A stretch of 64,000 bases of DNA from Trichormus sp. M33_DOE_039 (lineage in GTDB: Bacteria; Cyanobacteriota; Cyanobacteriia; Cyanobacteriales; Nostocaceae), in assembly GCA_015296085.1 (NCBI GenBank), contig DVDT01000018.1, positions 1-64,000 on the forward strand. Reading direction: 5' to 3'. The notes beneath the pieces were generated by a model. The model saw only the letters and a program-made list of their open reading frames with translations. It did no database searches and had not been told where the DNA came from. Every line of letters begins with the position of its first letter. Within the stretch, counting starts at the first letter, position 1. The translations under genes were made by a program, and so were the position numbers. Positions 26,447-35,833 of the stretch are shown here, one piece after another.

Positions 26447-28090
26447 ATGCCAACAAAGACAAAATCCTCTCGTGCCAAAAAATCAAAAAAGCCGCTCACA
26501 AAAGAAACTCCAACTCTGAGTTTAAAAGAGCGGTTAGCACAAAAACGTAAAGCAACTCAAGAGCGTAAAGAACTAATTCGCATCCTAACTACAGTCTCAT
26601 CAGTCAGCTTGCTTGTAGGACTGGTGCTGTTTTTGGTAGCAGGAGTGAAAGCGGCAGTTCCCAGCGTTTTGGGAATCATTGTCATGTCTCTTTCCTACAA
26701 ATATCCCCGCACAGCACTGATTGCATTTCTAATTTATGTACCTGCTGGTGGCACAATCACTTATTACATAGGCAACAGTCCCATTTTACAACTTGCAAAA
26801 GATGCTTTCTATTTTCCAGCTTTGATTGCAATTTGGCAAATGTGCCGCAGACAGAAAGTACCTCTCATCGTTCCCCCAGCCATCCGAACTCCACTCTTGA
26901 TTGTCTTTAGCTTATCAATATTAACTTTGCTGTTTATCAATGGTGGACAGCAATTAAACCCCCCCAGTACAGCCCTGATAGAAGAAGCAACCAGCGAAAT
27001 CCCCATAGGTATGGGAATTCTGGGTTTAAAAGTATTTTTGGGATATATACCCTTAATTGGCTGCGTTTACTATTTAATTCGTGATAAAAAAGATTTTCTA
27101 TTACTATCGCGCTTACAGATTATCTTAATTCTCGTATGTGGAGGATTAGGCATATTACAGTACCTATTACTCTTAACAGGGGTATGTGAAGGTACTAGAA
27201 ATGCAGTAGGCGCAGACTTATTTAAAGCTACATTAGATGCTCGGTGTTACTTTGGTGGGTCTCTCTTATACAGTCCAGACGAAGGAGTAATTCGTCTACC
27301 GGGAACGTTTGTCGCCCCTTGGCAGTGGGCATGGTTCTTAATTGCTAGTACATTTTTTGCCTTTGCCACTGGTTTTTCTGACCCTTCCATAATTTGGCGG
27401 TTTATGGGTCTTGGTTCTATGGCTGTAGTCTTCATCAACGCTGTTGTTTCCGGGCAAAGAATTGCTCTAGGTTTAGTACCAACCTGCTTTATCATTCTGT
27501 TAATCTTAACTGGTCAAATTGCTAACCTCAAACGCTTTATTCCTATTGGCATAGGACTTGCTGCTATCTTAGGAATCGCAATGGTCTCTTACCCTGCTGT
27601 TGTTCAAGAAAGGATTGATAGCTTTTTTGGACGTTGGGATGCTTCACCACCCCAAGAATTTATTGTTCAGCAATTTGAAGAAAACTGGAAGACTGTAGAT
27701 ACACCCATCGGTAGTGGCTTAGGAAGGGCAACTAATTCTGCTAGAAGTTTGGGTTCAACTAAGTTAGTCGAAACCTATTACCCTAAAGTGCTGTACGAAG
27801 TTGGGATTGTAGGATTATTGGGTTTTTTGGCCTTAGTTACTACCCTGACAATCACTGCCTTTAAAACTTATCGTTCTCTAAAAAACCGTAATTTCCGTAC
27901 TTACGGGGCAGCTTTATGGGTGTTTATATTGTTTATAAGTTACAACACCTACTACTATCCTTTAGATGTAGACCCTGTAGCTGTTTATTATTGGTTTTTT
28001 GCAGGGGTGCTTTTTAAATTGCCAGCACTAGATAAAGAAGAAATGAAAAATGAAGAACTTGCGCAAAAAACAGGAAAAGTTGCCACTTAA
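26447..28090 (+). CDS. HpsL-like polysaccharide polymerase/ligase membrane protein
   Basis: 547 residues. A lysine-rich cytoplasmic N-terminus (1-44) is followed by about ten or eleven membrane segments with one large loop (about 350-440). This is the layout of O-antigen ligase/Wzy-type proteins. The beginning and overall pattern match the cyanobacterial protein called HpsL (hormogonium polysaccharide biosynthesis), as I recall it. Three glycosyltransferases and an acyltransferase follow on the same strand, supporting a role in assembling a surface polysaccharide. Assignment to the exact step (polymerase or ligase) is inference. Confidence 0.7.
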   Translation: MPTKTKSSRAKKSKKPLTKETPTLSLKERLAQKRKATQERKELIRILTTVSSVSLLVGLVLFLVAGVKAAVPSVLGIIVMSLSYKYPRTALIAFLIYVPAGGTITYYIGNSPILQLAKDAFYFPALIAIWQMCRRQKVPLIVPPAIRTPLLIVFSLSILTLLFINGGQQLNPPSTALIEEATSEIPIGMGILGLKVFLGYIPLIGCVYYLIRDKKDFLLLSRLQIILILVCGGLGILQYLLLLTGVCEGTRNAVGADLFKATLDARCYFGGSLLYSPDEGVIRLPGTFVAPWQWAWFLIASTFFAFATGFSDPSIIWRFMGLGSMAVVFINAVVSGQRIALGLVPTCFIILLILTGQIANLKRFIPIGIGLAAILGIAMVSYPAVVQERIDSFFGRWDASPPQEFIVQQFEENWKTVDTPIGSGLGRATNSARSLGSTKLVETYYPKVLYEVGIVGLLGFLALVTTLTITAFKTYRSLKNRNFRTYGAALWVFILFISYNTYYYPLDVDPVAVYYWFFAGVLFKLPALDKEEMKNEELAQKTGKVAT

Positions 28091-28156
28091 TTAAGTGTTA
28101 TTTCTGTAGGAATTATTGAAAAATTTGCCTTAGAATCTAAATGAAAAATCAGATAT

Positions 28157-28194
28157 TTTTGTCCTTGCTATTTTTGAAAATAGCAAGGACAAAA
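28157..28194 (+). terminator. strong 18-bp hairpin between the HpsL-like gene and the acyltransferase
   Basis: A perfect inverted repeat, TTTTGTCCTTGCTATTTT with its complement, and a nominal 2-nt loop (four or more when folded). It lacks a long T-run, so partial termination or mRNA stabilisation is as likely as full termination. It starts 66 nt after the stop. Confidence 0.6.
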
Positions 28195-28218
28195 TCAAAC
28201 CGAAATATGTGAATAAAA

Positions 28219-29337
28219 ATGAATAATCCGGTAAAATTAACCAGATTTAAATGGATTGATCAGATAAAAGGATTAGCAATTTTAGCAATTATACTATTCC
28301 ATTTTTTCCAAAATTATCCCGATCGCCTGTCTATTGTGACAAGTCTGGATAGAATAGGAGCAAAGCTAGGATATGCTGCCGTAGATTTATTTTTTGTGAT
28401 GGCTGGATTAAATACAAGTTACGCTTTAATTTCTAAACTAGAGCCAGATAAAATAGATCAAATTCACATTAATTGGAAATCTTGGGTAAAAAAAAGATTA
28501 TCTAGAATATATCCCGCCTATATATTAGCTTTTATTATTAGCTGTTTACTTTATTACTTATTCGGCATTTTTAAAATTAAATCACTGCCAAATTTTAGTA
28601 TATCTTTTATAGGTTTAGCCGGGAAAGATTTTCAAGAAATTAATCCTGGTTTTTGGTTTTTTACAGTAATTTTAGAGGCGTATCTATTAACACCTCTAAT
28701 TTTTATACTTTGTAAAAACCAGCATCGTCAGATTTTAATATTAGGTTCTATAATAGGGACTTTATCTAAGTTAGTAACTGCTTATTTCTTTTTAAATCAA
28801 AATCACAAAATTTCCTTTTTCCTATTACAAAACAATTTTTTGGGAAGTTATATATTTCAGTTTTGCTTGGGAATTTATTGGGGCTTTATTTACGCCAAAT
28901 ATAAAGAATTTAGAAAAATAGACTTTTGGGTAGTAACACTGATTTTTCTTGTAGGGTCTGTAATTTATGCAATTCTTGGCTTTGCTAAAGTAGACATAAT
29001 ATATATGTTAGGATTTGATGCTTTATTCACACCGTTTATGTTTCTAGGTATTAAGGAAGGATTATGCCGTATAGATAGAATCAACAAGCTAGGCTCTGTG
29101 TTGGATTTTCTGTCTATACTGGGTATATATTCTTATCAAATTTATTTAATTCATCAGCCTTTATATTTCGTTATATTGCCTAAAATCAATAAATTCTTAC
29201 AAATAAATAGTTATTCCAAAATATCAGTATCTCTCATCATCAGTCTAAGTCTATTGACAGTTTATGTATTCTTATTTACAAAATTAGAAAAATATGTAAT
29301 AAAAATGGTTGGATCTTTGACGAAAAAGACAACTTAG
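28219..29337 (+). CDS. acyltransferase 3 family membrane protein (sugar O-acyltransferase)
   Basis: 372 residues with about ten hydrophobic segments. The first reads IDQIKGLAILAIILFHFFQ, with the family's conserved His in the first membrane helix, followed by AAVDLFFVMAG and RLSRIYPAY. This is the Acyltransferase 3 (OafA/NodX-like) pattern. Such enzymes add acetyl or other acyl groups to surface sugars. Base composition is clearly more AT-rich than in the glycosyltransferases around it, which suggests separate acquisition. It sits between the HpsL-like gene and the GT2 gene. Confidence 0.88.
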   Translation: MNNPVKLTRFKWIDQIKGLAILAIILFHFFQNYPDRLSIVTSLDRIGAKLGYAAVDLFFVMAGLNTSYALISKLEPDKIDQIHINWKSWVKKRLSRIYPAYILAFIISCLLYYLFGIFKIKSLPNFSISFIGLAGKDFQEINPGFWFFTVILEAYLLTPLIFILCKNQHRQILILGSIIGTLSKLVTAYFFLNQNHKISFFLLQNNFLGSYIFQFCLGIYWGFIYAKYKEFRKIDFWVVTLIFLVGSVIYAILGFAKVDIIYMLGFDALFTPFMFLGIKEGLCRIDRINKLGSVLDFLSILGIYSYQIYLIHQPLYFVILPKINKFLQINSYSKISVSLIISLSLLTVYVFLFTKLEKYVIKMVGSLTKKTT

Positions 29338-29375
29338 ACGTTAATAGCGTATTTGATTAATTTATCATTAAAAAT

Positions 29376-30386
29376 ATGAATTATCAGCCTTTAGTCACCG
29401 TCATTATCCCTACCTATGGTAGAGAAGAAGCATTGCGAGATAGCATTGCAGACGTTTTAAATCAAAATTACTCGAATTTTGAGGTTTTGGTAGTAGACCA
29501 ATCACCAAAGCACCAACCAGAAGTGCAAACGTATCTGGAAGGACTAGCCGCAACAGAGAAGATTAAATGGTTTCGTTTAAATTGGGCAAGTTTACCAGGG
29601 GCGCGAAATTATGGTGTGAGGCGGGCTGCGGGGGAAATCATTATATTTATTGATGATGATGTCAAATTAACGCCTGAATATATCTCAGCCCATGTCAAAA
29701 ATTACCTACAAAACCCAGAGATAGGGGCGGTAGCCGGACGGGTGTTTGACAGAATGAAATTAGGTGAGTCTGGGGGAGAGTTTGAGATTGAATATTTACC
29801 GCCAGAGGCAATGAACCCCGGAATTGCTTGGTATCATATCGACTTAGTACACACCATTAAGCCCCAACAAGTGTTAAGTGCGCGGGGTTGTAATATGTCT
29901 TTCCGCCGGGAAATTTTCACTAAATATGGACTCCGATTTGATGAGAGATTTCGCGGTAGTGCTGTACGTGAAGAATCTGATTTTTGTCTAAGGTTGCGTC
30001 AGACAGGGTATAAAATTTGGTATGACCCAGAAGCGTGTTTAGTCCATTTGGGGGAAGAAACAGGAGGGTGTCATGATATTAGTATGCGATCGCTCAAATA
30101 TCAAATGACCTTCTATCACAATCATTTCCTACTGGGGCTGAAAAATCTCACTGCTATCCAAGCTTTACGTCTATACGCCCGATTATTTGATTGTCACGTT
30201 TTAGGTCGTCCCCCATGTCATAAAAGTGGTTCACCGATAAAAGTTCTTACTCGTGGCGTATTCTACACCTTGGGTTTTTTCAAAGCTTTAGGGACTGTTA
30301 TTCAATCTATTTGGGATGATGGGCAAATTTACAGTCGTCTTGATCAAGAGTCAGTAGAAACGCGACTAATCGCGTCTGTACAATAG
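29376..30386 (+). CDS. family 2 glycosyltransferase (HpsE-like)
   Basis: 336 residues with a GT-A fold: VTVIIPTYGREEALRDS at the start, the nucleotide-sugar aspartates in FIDDDVKL (93-95), an acceptor-side GCNMSFRREIF and ED-like EESDFCLRLRQ. The C-terminus is amphipathic rather than membrane-spanning. By wording it resembles HpsE of the hormogonium polysaccharide locus, a naming I give from memory. It transfers an unknown sugar. It is 38 bp behind the acyltransferase; its TAG stop begins an STRR heptamer. Confidence 0.85.
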   Translation: MNYQPLVTVIIPTYGREEALRDSIADVLNQNYSNFEVLVVDQSPKHQPEVQTYLEGLAATEKIKWFRLNWASLPGARNYGVRRAAGEIIIFIDDDVKLTPEYISAHVKNYLQNPEIGAVAGRVFDRMKLGESGGEFEIEYLPPEAMNPGIAWYHIDLVHTIKPQQVLSARGCNMSFRREIFTKYGLRFDERFRGSAVREESDFCLRLRQTGYKIWYDPEACLVHLGEETGGCHDISMRSLKYQMTFYHNHFLLGLKNLTAIQALRLYARLFDCHVLGRPPCHKSGSPIKVLTRGVFYTLGFFKALGTVIQSIWDDGQIYSRLDQESVETRLIASVQ

Positions 30387-30444
30387 TCATTAGTGACAAC
30401 TAATAAGCTATTGACAACTGACAACTAACTACTACTCAACATTT

Positions 30445-31620
30445 ATGAAAATCTTAGTTGCCAGTCATACGTATATTGTAGACCTCAACTGTGAAAAACT
30501 ACGCGCACTATCTCAATTAGAACCTGGGATTGAGGTGACAGTTGTAGTTCCTAAAGTCTGGAAACCTGGCGGTGTACAAAATAAAATTATTGAAAGTCAA
30601 TACCGGGATGAAGGTACATTTAAAGTAGTTCCAGTTGCTAATTTTAGTCAAAATCATCAAGGATTACTAACCTTTGGTGCTGATTTAATATCTTTGTTGC
30701 AGCAATTTCACCCCCAAATTATTCAAGTAGAACAAGGTTCTAGGGGTTTAGCTTATACGCAAATGATTGTTTTAAATCAGTTATTAGGATTGAAGGCGAA
30801 AAATATCTTTTTTACTTGGTGGAACTTACCTTACGAATTAAACCTACCAGTTGCTTTACTGGAAAAATATAACCTCAATCATAGTCACGGTATCATTTCT
30901 GGTAATCAGGACGGGGCTGAAATTTTAAAACAACGAGGTTATCAAGGCGCAATTAAAGTAATGCCGCAATTAGGTGTAGATGAAACCTTGTTTACACCTC
31001 AAACACAACCAGAATTAGCAGCTAAATTGGGAATTACATCAAATGATTTTGTTGTAGGATTTGTGGGGAGATTTGTACCTGAAAAGGGATTACTAACACT
31101 TTTTCAGTCATTAGTGATTTTGCGAGATAAACCTTGGAAATTATTATTGCTAGGGCGAGGTATTTTAAAAGATGAATTAGTTAAATTGGCTGCCGAAAAT
31201 AATCTTCAAGATAGGGTGATTTTTGTAGAAAGTGTCCCCCATGATGAAGTCGCCAATTATATTAATTTGATGAATACCTTGGTGCTACCTTCAGAGACTA
31301 CATACGATTTTAAAACTATTACTTCTGTTGGTTGGAAAGAACAATTTGGCCATGTATTGATTGAAGCTATGGCTTGTAAAGTACCTGTAGTTGGTTCTGA
31401 TTCTGGGGAAATACCTTATGTAATTGGTGATGTGGGTTTGGTATTTCCTGAAGGTAAACCACAAGCTTTAGCTGATTGCTTACGACAACTCATCGAAAAG
31501 CCAGATTTGGCAGATAATTTAGCTGAACTTGGTTATCAAAAAGCAATGAATCAATATACAAATAAGGCTTTAGCCAAGCAACAGTTTGATTTTTATCAGG
31601 AGTTGGTTAATAGTCATTAG
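30445..31620 (+). CDS. family 4 glycosyltransferase (polysaccharide cluster)
   Basis: 391 residues, GT-B fold. N-terminal Rossmann half (1 to about 190) and C-terminal half opening GFVGRFVPEKGL near 210, with the retaining-GT4 glutamate motif in FGHVLIEAMACKVPVV and SDSGEIPYV. No signal or membrane segment is visible, so it is cytoplasmic or peripheral. In order and type it matches the Hps glycosyltransferases (HpsO/HpsP names are from memory). The last residues NSH and the stop are encoded by STRR heptamers (TAGTCAT), so the C-terminus has been altered by the repeat. Confidence 0.85.
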   Translation: MKILVASHTYIVDLNCEKLRALSQLEPGIEVTVVVPKVWKPGGVQNKIIESQYRDEGTFKVVPVANFSQNHQGLLTFGADLISLLQQFHPQIIQVEQGSRGLAYTQMIVLNQLLGLKAKNIFFTWWNLPYELNLPVALLEKYNLNHSHGIISGNQDGAEILKQRGYQGAIKVMPQLGVDETLFTPQTQPELAAKLGITSNDFVVGFVGRFVPEKGLLTLFQSLVILRDKPWKLLLLGRGILKDELVKLAAENNLQDRVIFVESVPHDEVANYINLMNTLVLPSETTYDFKTITSVGWKEQFGHVLIEAMACKVPVVGSDSGEIPYVIGDVGLVFPEGKPQALADCLRQLIEKPDLADNLAELGYQKAMNQYTNKALAKQQFDFYQELVNSH

Positions 31621-31743
31621 TCATTAGTACAGATGCGATGATACTCTTGTGAGCAGTCGATCTTCCTAGCGTCTACGTGTCTGTAAAATAGTCCTTAATC
31701 ATTAGTTATTAGCCAAATATATAATCAATAAAAATTAAATAAA

Positions 31744-32928
31744 ATGAAAATTTTACAGATTGTTCCGTCTATTTCTTTAGTTTATGGTGGCCCTAGTCAA
31801 ATGGTTTTAGGACTAGCACCTGCTTTAGCTAAAGAAGGCGTAAAAGTTACGGTACTGACTACAGATAGTAATGGTGATAATGGTCAAAAACCTCTAGATG
31901 TACCTTTAAATGTTCCCATCCCACAAGATGGTTATGAAATTATCTATTTTCGCTGTGCGCCATTTCGTCGTTATAAATTCTCTCTAGATTTACTCAAATG
32001 GCTTAAAACTCATGCTAGGGAGTTTGATTTAGCACATATTCATGCTTTATTTTCGCCTGTGAGTAGCGCGGCGGCGTTTGTATGTAGTCAAGAAAAACTG
32101 CCTTATATTTTACGTCCTTTAGGCACACTTGACCCAGCTGATTTATTGAAGAAAAAACAGTTAAAAAAGCTATATGTAGAAATTATTGAAAGACGTAATT
32201 TAGCTAAAGCTGCTGCGATTCATTTTACTAGTGTGCAAGAAGCTAAAGTTTCGGAAAAATTTGGTGCAAATACACGAGATTTAGTGATACCTTTAGGTGT
32301 GATTCCGCCTCAATCTGCTTCTGAAAATGGTAAAAACTTCATCAGTAGAAAATTAGGAATTCCAGAAAACATACCCTGGATAATATTTATGTCACGACTT
32401 GACCCCAAAAAAGGGTTAAATCTGTTAATCCCGGCGTTAGAAAACCTTTTAGAATTAGGAAATAATTTTCATTTTATTTTGTCTGGTGCAAGTCCTCAAG
32501 ACCCAGATTTTGAACAAAAAATTAAAGACCAAATCGCTATTTCACCTTTAAACTCACATACTACTATCACAGGTTTTGTTACTGGTGAATTAAAAACTAG
32601 CCTACTACAAGCGGCTGATTTATTTGTCTTACCTTCCTATTATGAAAATTTTGGGATTGCTGTTGCTGAGGCAATGGTAGCAGGAAAACCTGTGGTAATT
32701 TCTGACCAAGTGCATATTTGGGAACAGGTGCGTGATAGTGAGTCGGGTTGGGTGGGAACGACAGATGTAGAATCGTTGGTTAACTTGCTACAAGCAGCTT
32801 TACAAAATCCCCAAGAATGTCAACGTCGGGGTTTAAATGCTCAAAAGTATGCCTTAGAGAATTTTAGCTGGGATGCGATCGCTCGCCAAATGATTCAAGC
32901 TTACAAGCAATTGACTGTAAAAATTTAG
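31744..32928 (+). CDS. family 4 glycosyltransferase (polysaccharide cluster)
   Basis: 394 residues, GT-B fold. Begins MKILQIVPSISLVYGGPSQM, the glycine-rich nucleotide-sugar loop typical of GT4. Then HIHALFSPVSSAAA, LRPLGTLDPADL, IFMSRLDPKKGLN and the catalytic glutamate pair region FGIAVAEAMVAGKPVV. Last gene of the plus-strand polysaccharide cluster, 123 bp behind the preceding GT4. It ends convergently with the next minus-strand gene, overlapping by four bases at the stops. Confidence 0.88.
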   Translation: MKILQIVPSISLVYGGPSQMVLGLAPALAKEGVKVTVLTTDSNGDNGQKPLDVPLNVPIPQDGYEIIYFRCAPFRRYKFSLDLLKWLKTHAREFDLAHIHALFSPVSSAAAFVCSQEKLPYILRPLGTLDPADLLKKKQLKKLYVEIIERRNLAKAAAIHFTSVQEAKVSEKFGANTRDLVIPLGVIPPQSASENGKNFISRKLGIPENIPWIIFMSRLDPKKGLNLLIPALENLLELGNNFHFILSGASPQDPDFEQKIKDQIAISPLNSHTTITGFVTGELKTSLLQAADLFVLPSYYENFGIAVAEAMVAGKPVVISDQVHIWEQVRDSESGWVGTTDVESLVNLLQAALQNPQECQRRGLNAQKYALENFSWDAIARQMIQAYKQLTVKI

Positions 32929-33275
32929 TCATGAAATTTTTGGCGTTGTGTTTTCATCACTTTTCCTTGTGGATCAAAGTGTATCGTAAACTCAAACCAC
33001 GCAAAATCACCAAAGGGTGCTGCACCATCTTCGCCATACCTCCAAGAACTCTCATCATCTGATGAATACATCGGTGCTGGTAAAATTTTCAATACGTCAG
33101 CTTTGGTCATTCCCAGTTTGATCCTGTCAAACTTTTGCAGTGTAAAATCTGGAGGTAATTTAGTATCAATTAAAGGATTGAAGATAAACTCACTTTCTGT
33201 AAAACATTGCAGCCATATCCCACAAGGTAAAATGAATACCACAAAAAATACCGTCAATCCCTTATTTAATTGCAT
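32925..33275 (-). CDS. small exported protein with BamE/SmpA-like domain
   Basis: 116 residues. An N-terminal hydrophobic segment (about 7-25) acts as signal or anchor. The rest contains FDRIKLGMTKADVLKILPAP and SSWRYGEDG, close to the BamE/SmpA pattern (I-x-x-GMTKxDVxxxLG, then a W-x-Y strand). There is no lipobox, so unlike BamE it is not an obvious lipoprotein. It is the last gene of a five-gene minus-strand cluster, 23 bp behind the substrate-binding protein. BamE itself helps assemble outer-membrane proteins; a related role here is not shown. Confidence 0.6.
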   Translation of the reverse strand: MQLNKGLTVFFVVFILPCGIWLQCFTESEFIFNPLIDTKLPPDFTLQKFDRIKLGMTKADVLKILPAPMYSSDDESSWRYGEDGAAPFGDFAWFEFTIHFDPQGKVMKTQRQKFHD

Positions 33276-33298
33276 TGTTATAACTCACATTCAGTAAC

Positions 33299-34420
33299 TT
33301 AATTTGCCCGTTCCCATTGGCGTTGAATTTCTGTAATTGTTTTACTATCGGGGGGTGCTAGAATTTGCACACTCGGTTTGACTTCTGCACCAGGAATATT
33401 TTGACTCCACGGACTGTTCGGTACGGCCTTTAAATCAACTGCATTATTTACCGGACGGAAACCATATTGAACTAAAACGGCTTGCTGTGCTGGTTGTGTG
33501 AGGAAATCTAAAAATTTCCTAGCTGCATTTGCTGTTCCCCCATCAACATCCCGACGAACAATTATGGCTGTGGCTATAGATTCGCTAGTGGGATTTAAAT
33601 AGTAGATTTGATATGGTTGACCTTGATTAGCAGTTGACTGCTGCCAACGATACAGGGCTATACTTTCATATACTGTGGCAACATCTGCATCATTCAGACC
33701 TCTGCTAATAAACTCTTGCAGAAGAATATCTGTAGACCGGGGTGGTTGATAAACTGACTTTTTCACCAACCCAAATAATGATTGCACAGATGGGTTATTA
33801 AAACTATTCTGGTCGATGTTTGCACCTAATTTTGCTTGTGTCCACAGATTTAGCGTTACCTGGCCGCTATTAGAACGGGTGGGGTCTGTTGTGACAAAAT
33901 CAAAGCTACCCCAATCATTAGCACCACCAACTTTTCCCCAATTACTAGCTTGCATTGCTTGTTCAACTTTTTGCCATTGAAAGCGTCCATCAGGGAACAG
34001 AACTTTACCCCTTTGCGGCCAAGCAATAGCTACGAGTAAGGTTTTCGCTATGGGTGTGGGAGAATCATAGAATGGGTCTGTGCTATTGGTAGCTTTGAGG
34101 CGATCGCTCAATTCTGTTAAAATTTCTCCATTGGCAGGAATTAATACCGCAGGTTTAAAATCATTCTTCTGGTCAACATAATTGTTCACCATGTCTTGAG
34201 AACCCTGAAATTTGAGTTCTAATTTAATATTCGGGTTTTCCTGCTCAAATTTTGCTTCTAGTTTTTGCAGTGGTTCTTGTAGTTCTGTACCACTAACAAC
34301 TACCACAGTTTGCTGTAACCCAGGAATTGGGGCGTAAGTTAAACCTAATGTGGCTAGGATAATAGCAACAGAGGTAAAAACTTGATTTTTGCGGTTAAAT
34401 TTAGATTTTTTGGGTTTCAT
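33299..34420 (-). CDS. membrane-anchored extracellular solute-binding protein
   Basis: 373 residues. One N-terminal hydrophobic segment (about 15-32), then a periplasmic-binding fold: TVVVVSGTELQEPLQKLEAKF, KPAVLIPANGEIL, DPTRSNSGQVTL and SESIATAIIVRRDV. It resembles the type 2 (SBP_bac_11/phosphate-like) binding proteins. The PTRSNSG loop also occurs in the binding domain of the 35834 protein, so the two are related. No ABC permease or ATPase accompanies them, so transport is doubtful. The start is 1 bp from the stop of the upstream gene, implying coupled translation. Confidence 0.75.
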   Translation of the reverse strand: MKPKKSKFNRKNQVFTSVAIILATLGLTYAPIPGLQQTVVVVSGTELQEPLQKLEAKFEQENPNIKLELKFQGSQDMVNNYVDQKNDFKPAVLIPANGEILTELSDRLKATNSTDPFYDSPTPIAKTLLVAIAWPQRGKVLFPDGRFQWQKVEQAMQASNWGKVGGANDWGSFDFVTTDPTRSNSGQVTLNLWTQAKLGANIDQNSFNNPSVQSLFGLVKKSVYQPPRSTDILLQEFISRGLNDADVATVYESIALYRWQQSTANQGQPYQIYYLNPTSESIATAIIVRRDVDGGTANAARKFLDFLTQPAQQAVLVQYGFRPVNNAVDLKAVPNSPWSQNIPGAEVKPSVQILAPPDSKTITEIQRQWERAN

Positions 34421-34421
34421 A

Positions 34422-34976
34422 TTATTTTGTTTTGCGGGAGAAGTGACTAACGGTAACGACCATCACCATAAACATAATCAGAGTAATTAAAGAAAAAAAA
34501 GCAACCGAAAAGACAATCATAATGTTGAGTCCTACCAAGGTTGCGAGGAAATTTAAAGCACTAAAATAAGTATCTGTAACTGTGATTTCTAGGGATGATT
34601 GACCCGTATTCGTTAGTAGGGTTTCCAGACGTTCTTTATCGGCTAATGCTGTCTTTAAATTACTACCATAAAAATATAGTTTTTCTTCTTGATTATGAGT
34701 TTGGAGATTAATATAAGTCCCTTCAGGTAAATCTTCTTTAAAGACATATTCTTCTACCTCCACGCCCGTTAACCTAAATGGTGTAGGTGCATTTGACCAC
34801 AAACCATATAAATGGCTAACCTGCTGCTGACAATTAACATGATTAGGTTCAATTCGTTGACATTTTAAGTTAACTGACTTACCAAGTGTCAATATCAACA
34901 TTGGTATAACTATCAATGATTCTCCAATGATGACAGCAAAGGTAAACTTTTTGAAAAGGCTGATTTTTTTCTTCAT
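34422..34976 (-). CDS. membrane protein with a central cysteine-containing extracytoplasmic domain
   Basis: 184 residues: membrane segment about 11-31, a soluble central region (32-135) with Cys pattern LKCQRIEPNHVNCQQQ and GLWSNAP, and a C-terminal hydrophobic hairpin (about 140-178). I do not recognise a named family, though the short Cys-R-x5-V-x-C motif after a first membrane helix is familiar from small cyanobacterial membrane proteins. Placed directly before the solute-binding gene, with only one base between them. Function unknown. Confidence 0.6.
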   Translation of the reverse strand: MKKKISLFKKFTFAVIIGESLIVIPMLILTLGKSVNLKCQRIEPNHVNCQQQVSHLYGLWSNAPTPFRLTGVEVEEYVFKEDLPEGTYINLQTHNQEEKLYFYGSNLKTALADKERLETLLTNTGQSSLEITVTDTYFSALNFLATLVGLNIMIVFSVAFFSLITLIMFMVMVVTVSHFSRKTK

Positions 34977-35061
34977 GTATACAGTAGAGAACAGAAATTA
35001 TAGTCACTGGCGATATAGTTTCGTTCTTAAAATTTATCCCTTATTTACCTACACAATAAAG

Positions 35062-35787
35062 TTATTGCCGCACTACTAAATCCAGGTTTTCCGTAAGGCT
35101 ACTTAGTTCATCAGCAATTAATTGTAAACCATTAATTTGTTCAGAATCAGTTAAATCAGATGTACGTAATCTGGTTTGCAATTTTTGCAATACACCTGAA
35201 AAATCTTGTATTAAAGTAGCAATATTAATAATCCTGGCTAGACGACTATCTTCACCTTCTTGTGCTAGCTGTATATTGCGTTTGAGACTCTCTGCTAATT
35301 GATTGAGGTGTCTTTGAGCCACCCCAGAACTAGATGGTAACTTTTTTTGTACTTCTGTGATTTGCTGTTGTAAAGCCTCGATAGAAAGGAGTGAATTGGT
35401 ATGATGCAGATTAAACACTAATGCGTCTATTTTACTTGGGAGTTCGGCGGCGCGATCGCAACTGATTAAAACAGTTGTTAACAGTTCTACCTGAAAAGTA
35501 TCAGTCAATAGTCTTTGTACCTCTAAACGCATTTCATTTGCTTGATTTTTTAAAGCTAAAGCCGATGATTTAACTGCTAATGTTTCCCGTTCCAATGCTG
35601 GATTATCTAACTCTAATACCTCGCTTTCACGAGACTTGAAAAAACTAGCACTAGCAACAGTCAAACTAGTTGCCACAGGTATCATAAATAGACTTGGCAA
35701 ATTTCCCAAACGTACCCCAACAAACAGAACCAGACCCCCAACCAAAACAGCAACCGGATAATACAATGGATTAGCTAACTTCAGCAT
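35062..35787 (-). CDS. membrane-anchored coiled-coil protein
   Basis: 241 residues: two short hydrophobic segments near the N-terminus (about 8-27 and 30-50), then an almost entirely helical, leucine/glutamine-rich C-terminal region (about 65-240) with coiled-coil periodicity. No catalytic motif is visible. It lies 46 bp behind the SBP-VWA gene and 85 bp before the next membrane gene, so it is probably co-transcribed. It could be a scaffold for the binding-protein/VWA partners, but that is inference from position. Confidence 0.6.
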   Translation of the reverse strand: MLKLANPLYYPVAVLVGGLVLFVGVRLGNLPSLFMIPVATSLTVASASFFKSRESEVLELDNPALERETLAVKSSALALKNQANEMRLEVQRLLTDTFQVELLTTVLISCDRAAELPSKIDALVFNLHHTNSLLSIEALQQQITEVQKKLPSSSGVAQRHLNQLAESLKRNIQLAQEGEDSRLARIINIATLIQDFSGVLQKLQTRLRTSDLTDSEQINGLQLIADELSSLTENLDLVVRQ

Positions 35788-35833
35788 AAAAAACTCCGCG
35801 CGCCTTCTCGCTTACCTTAGTGCCACTCTGCGT

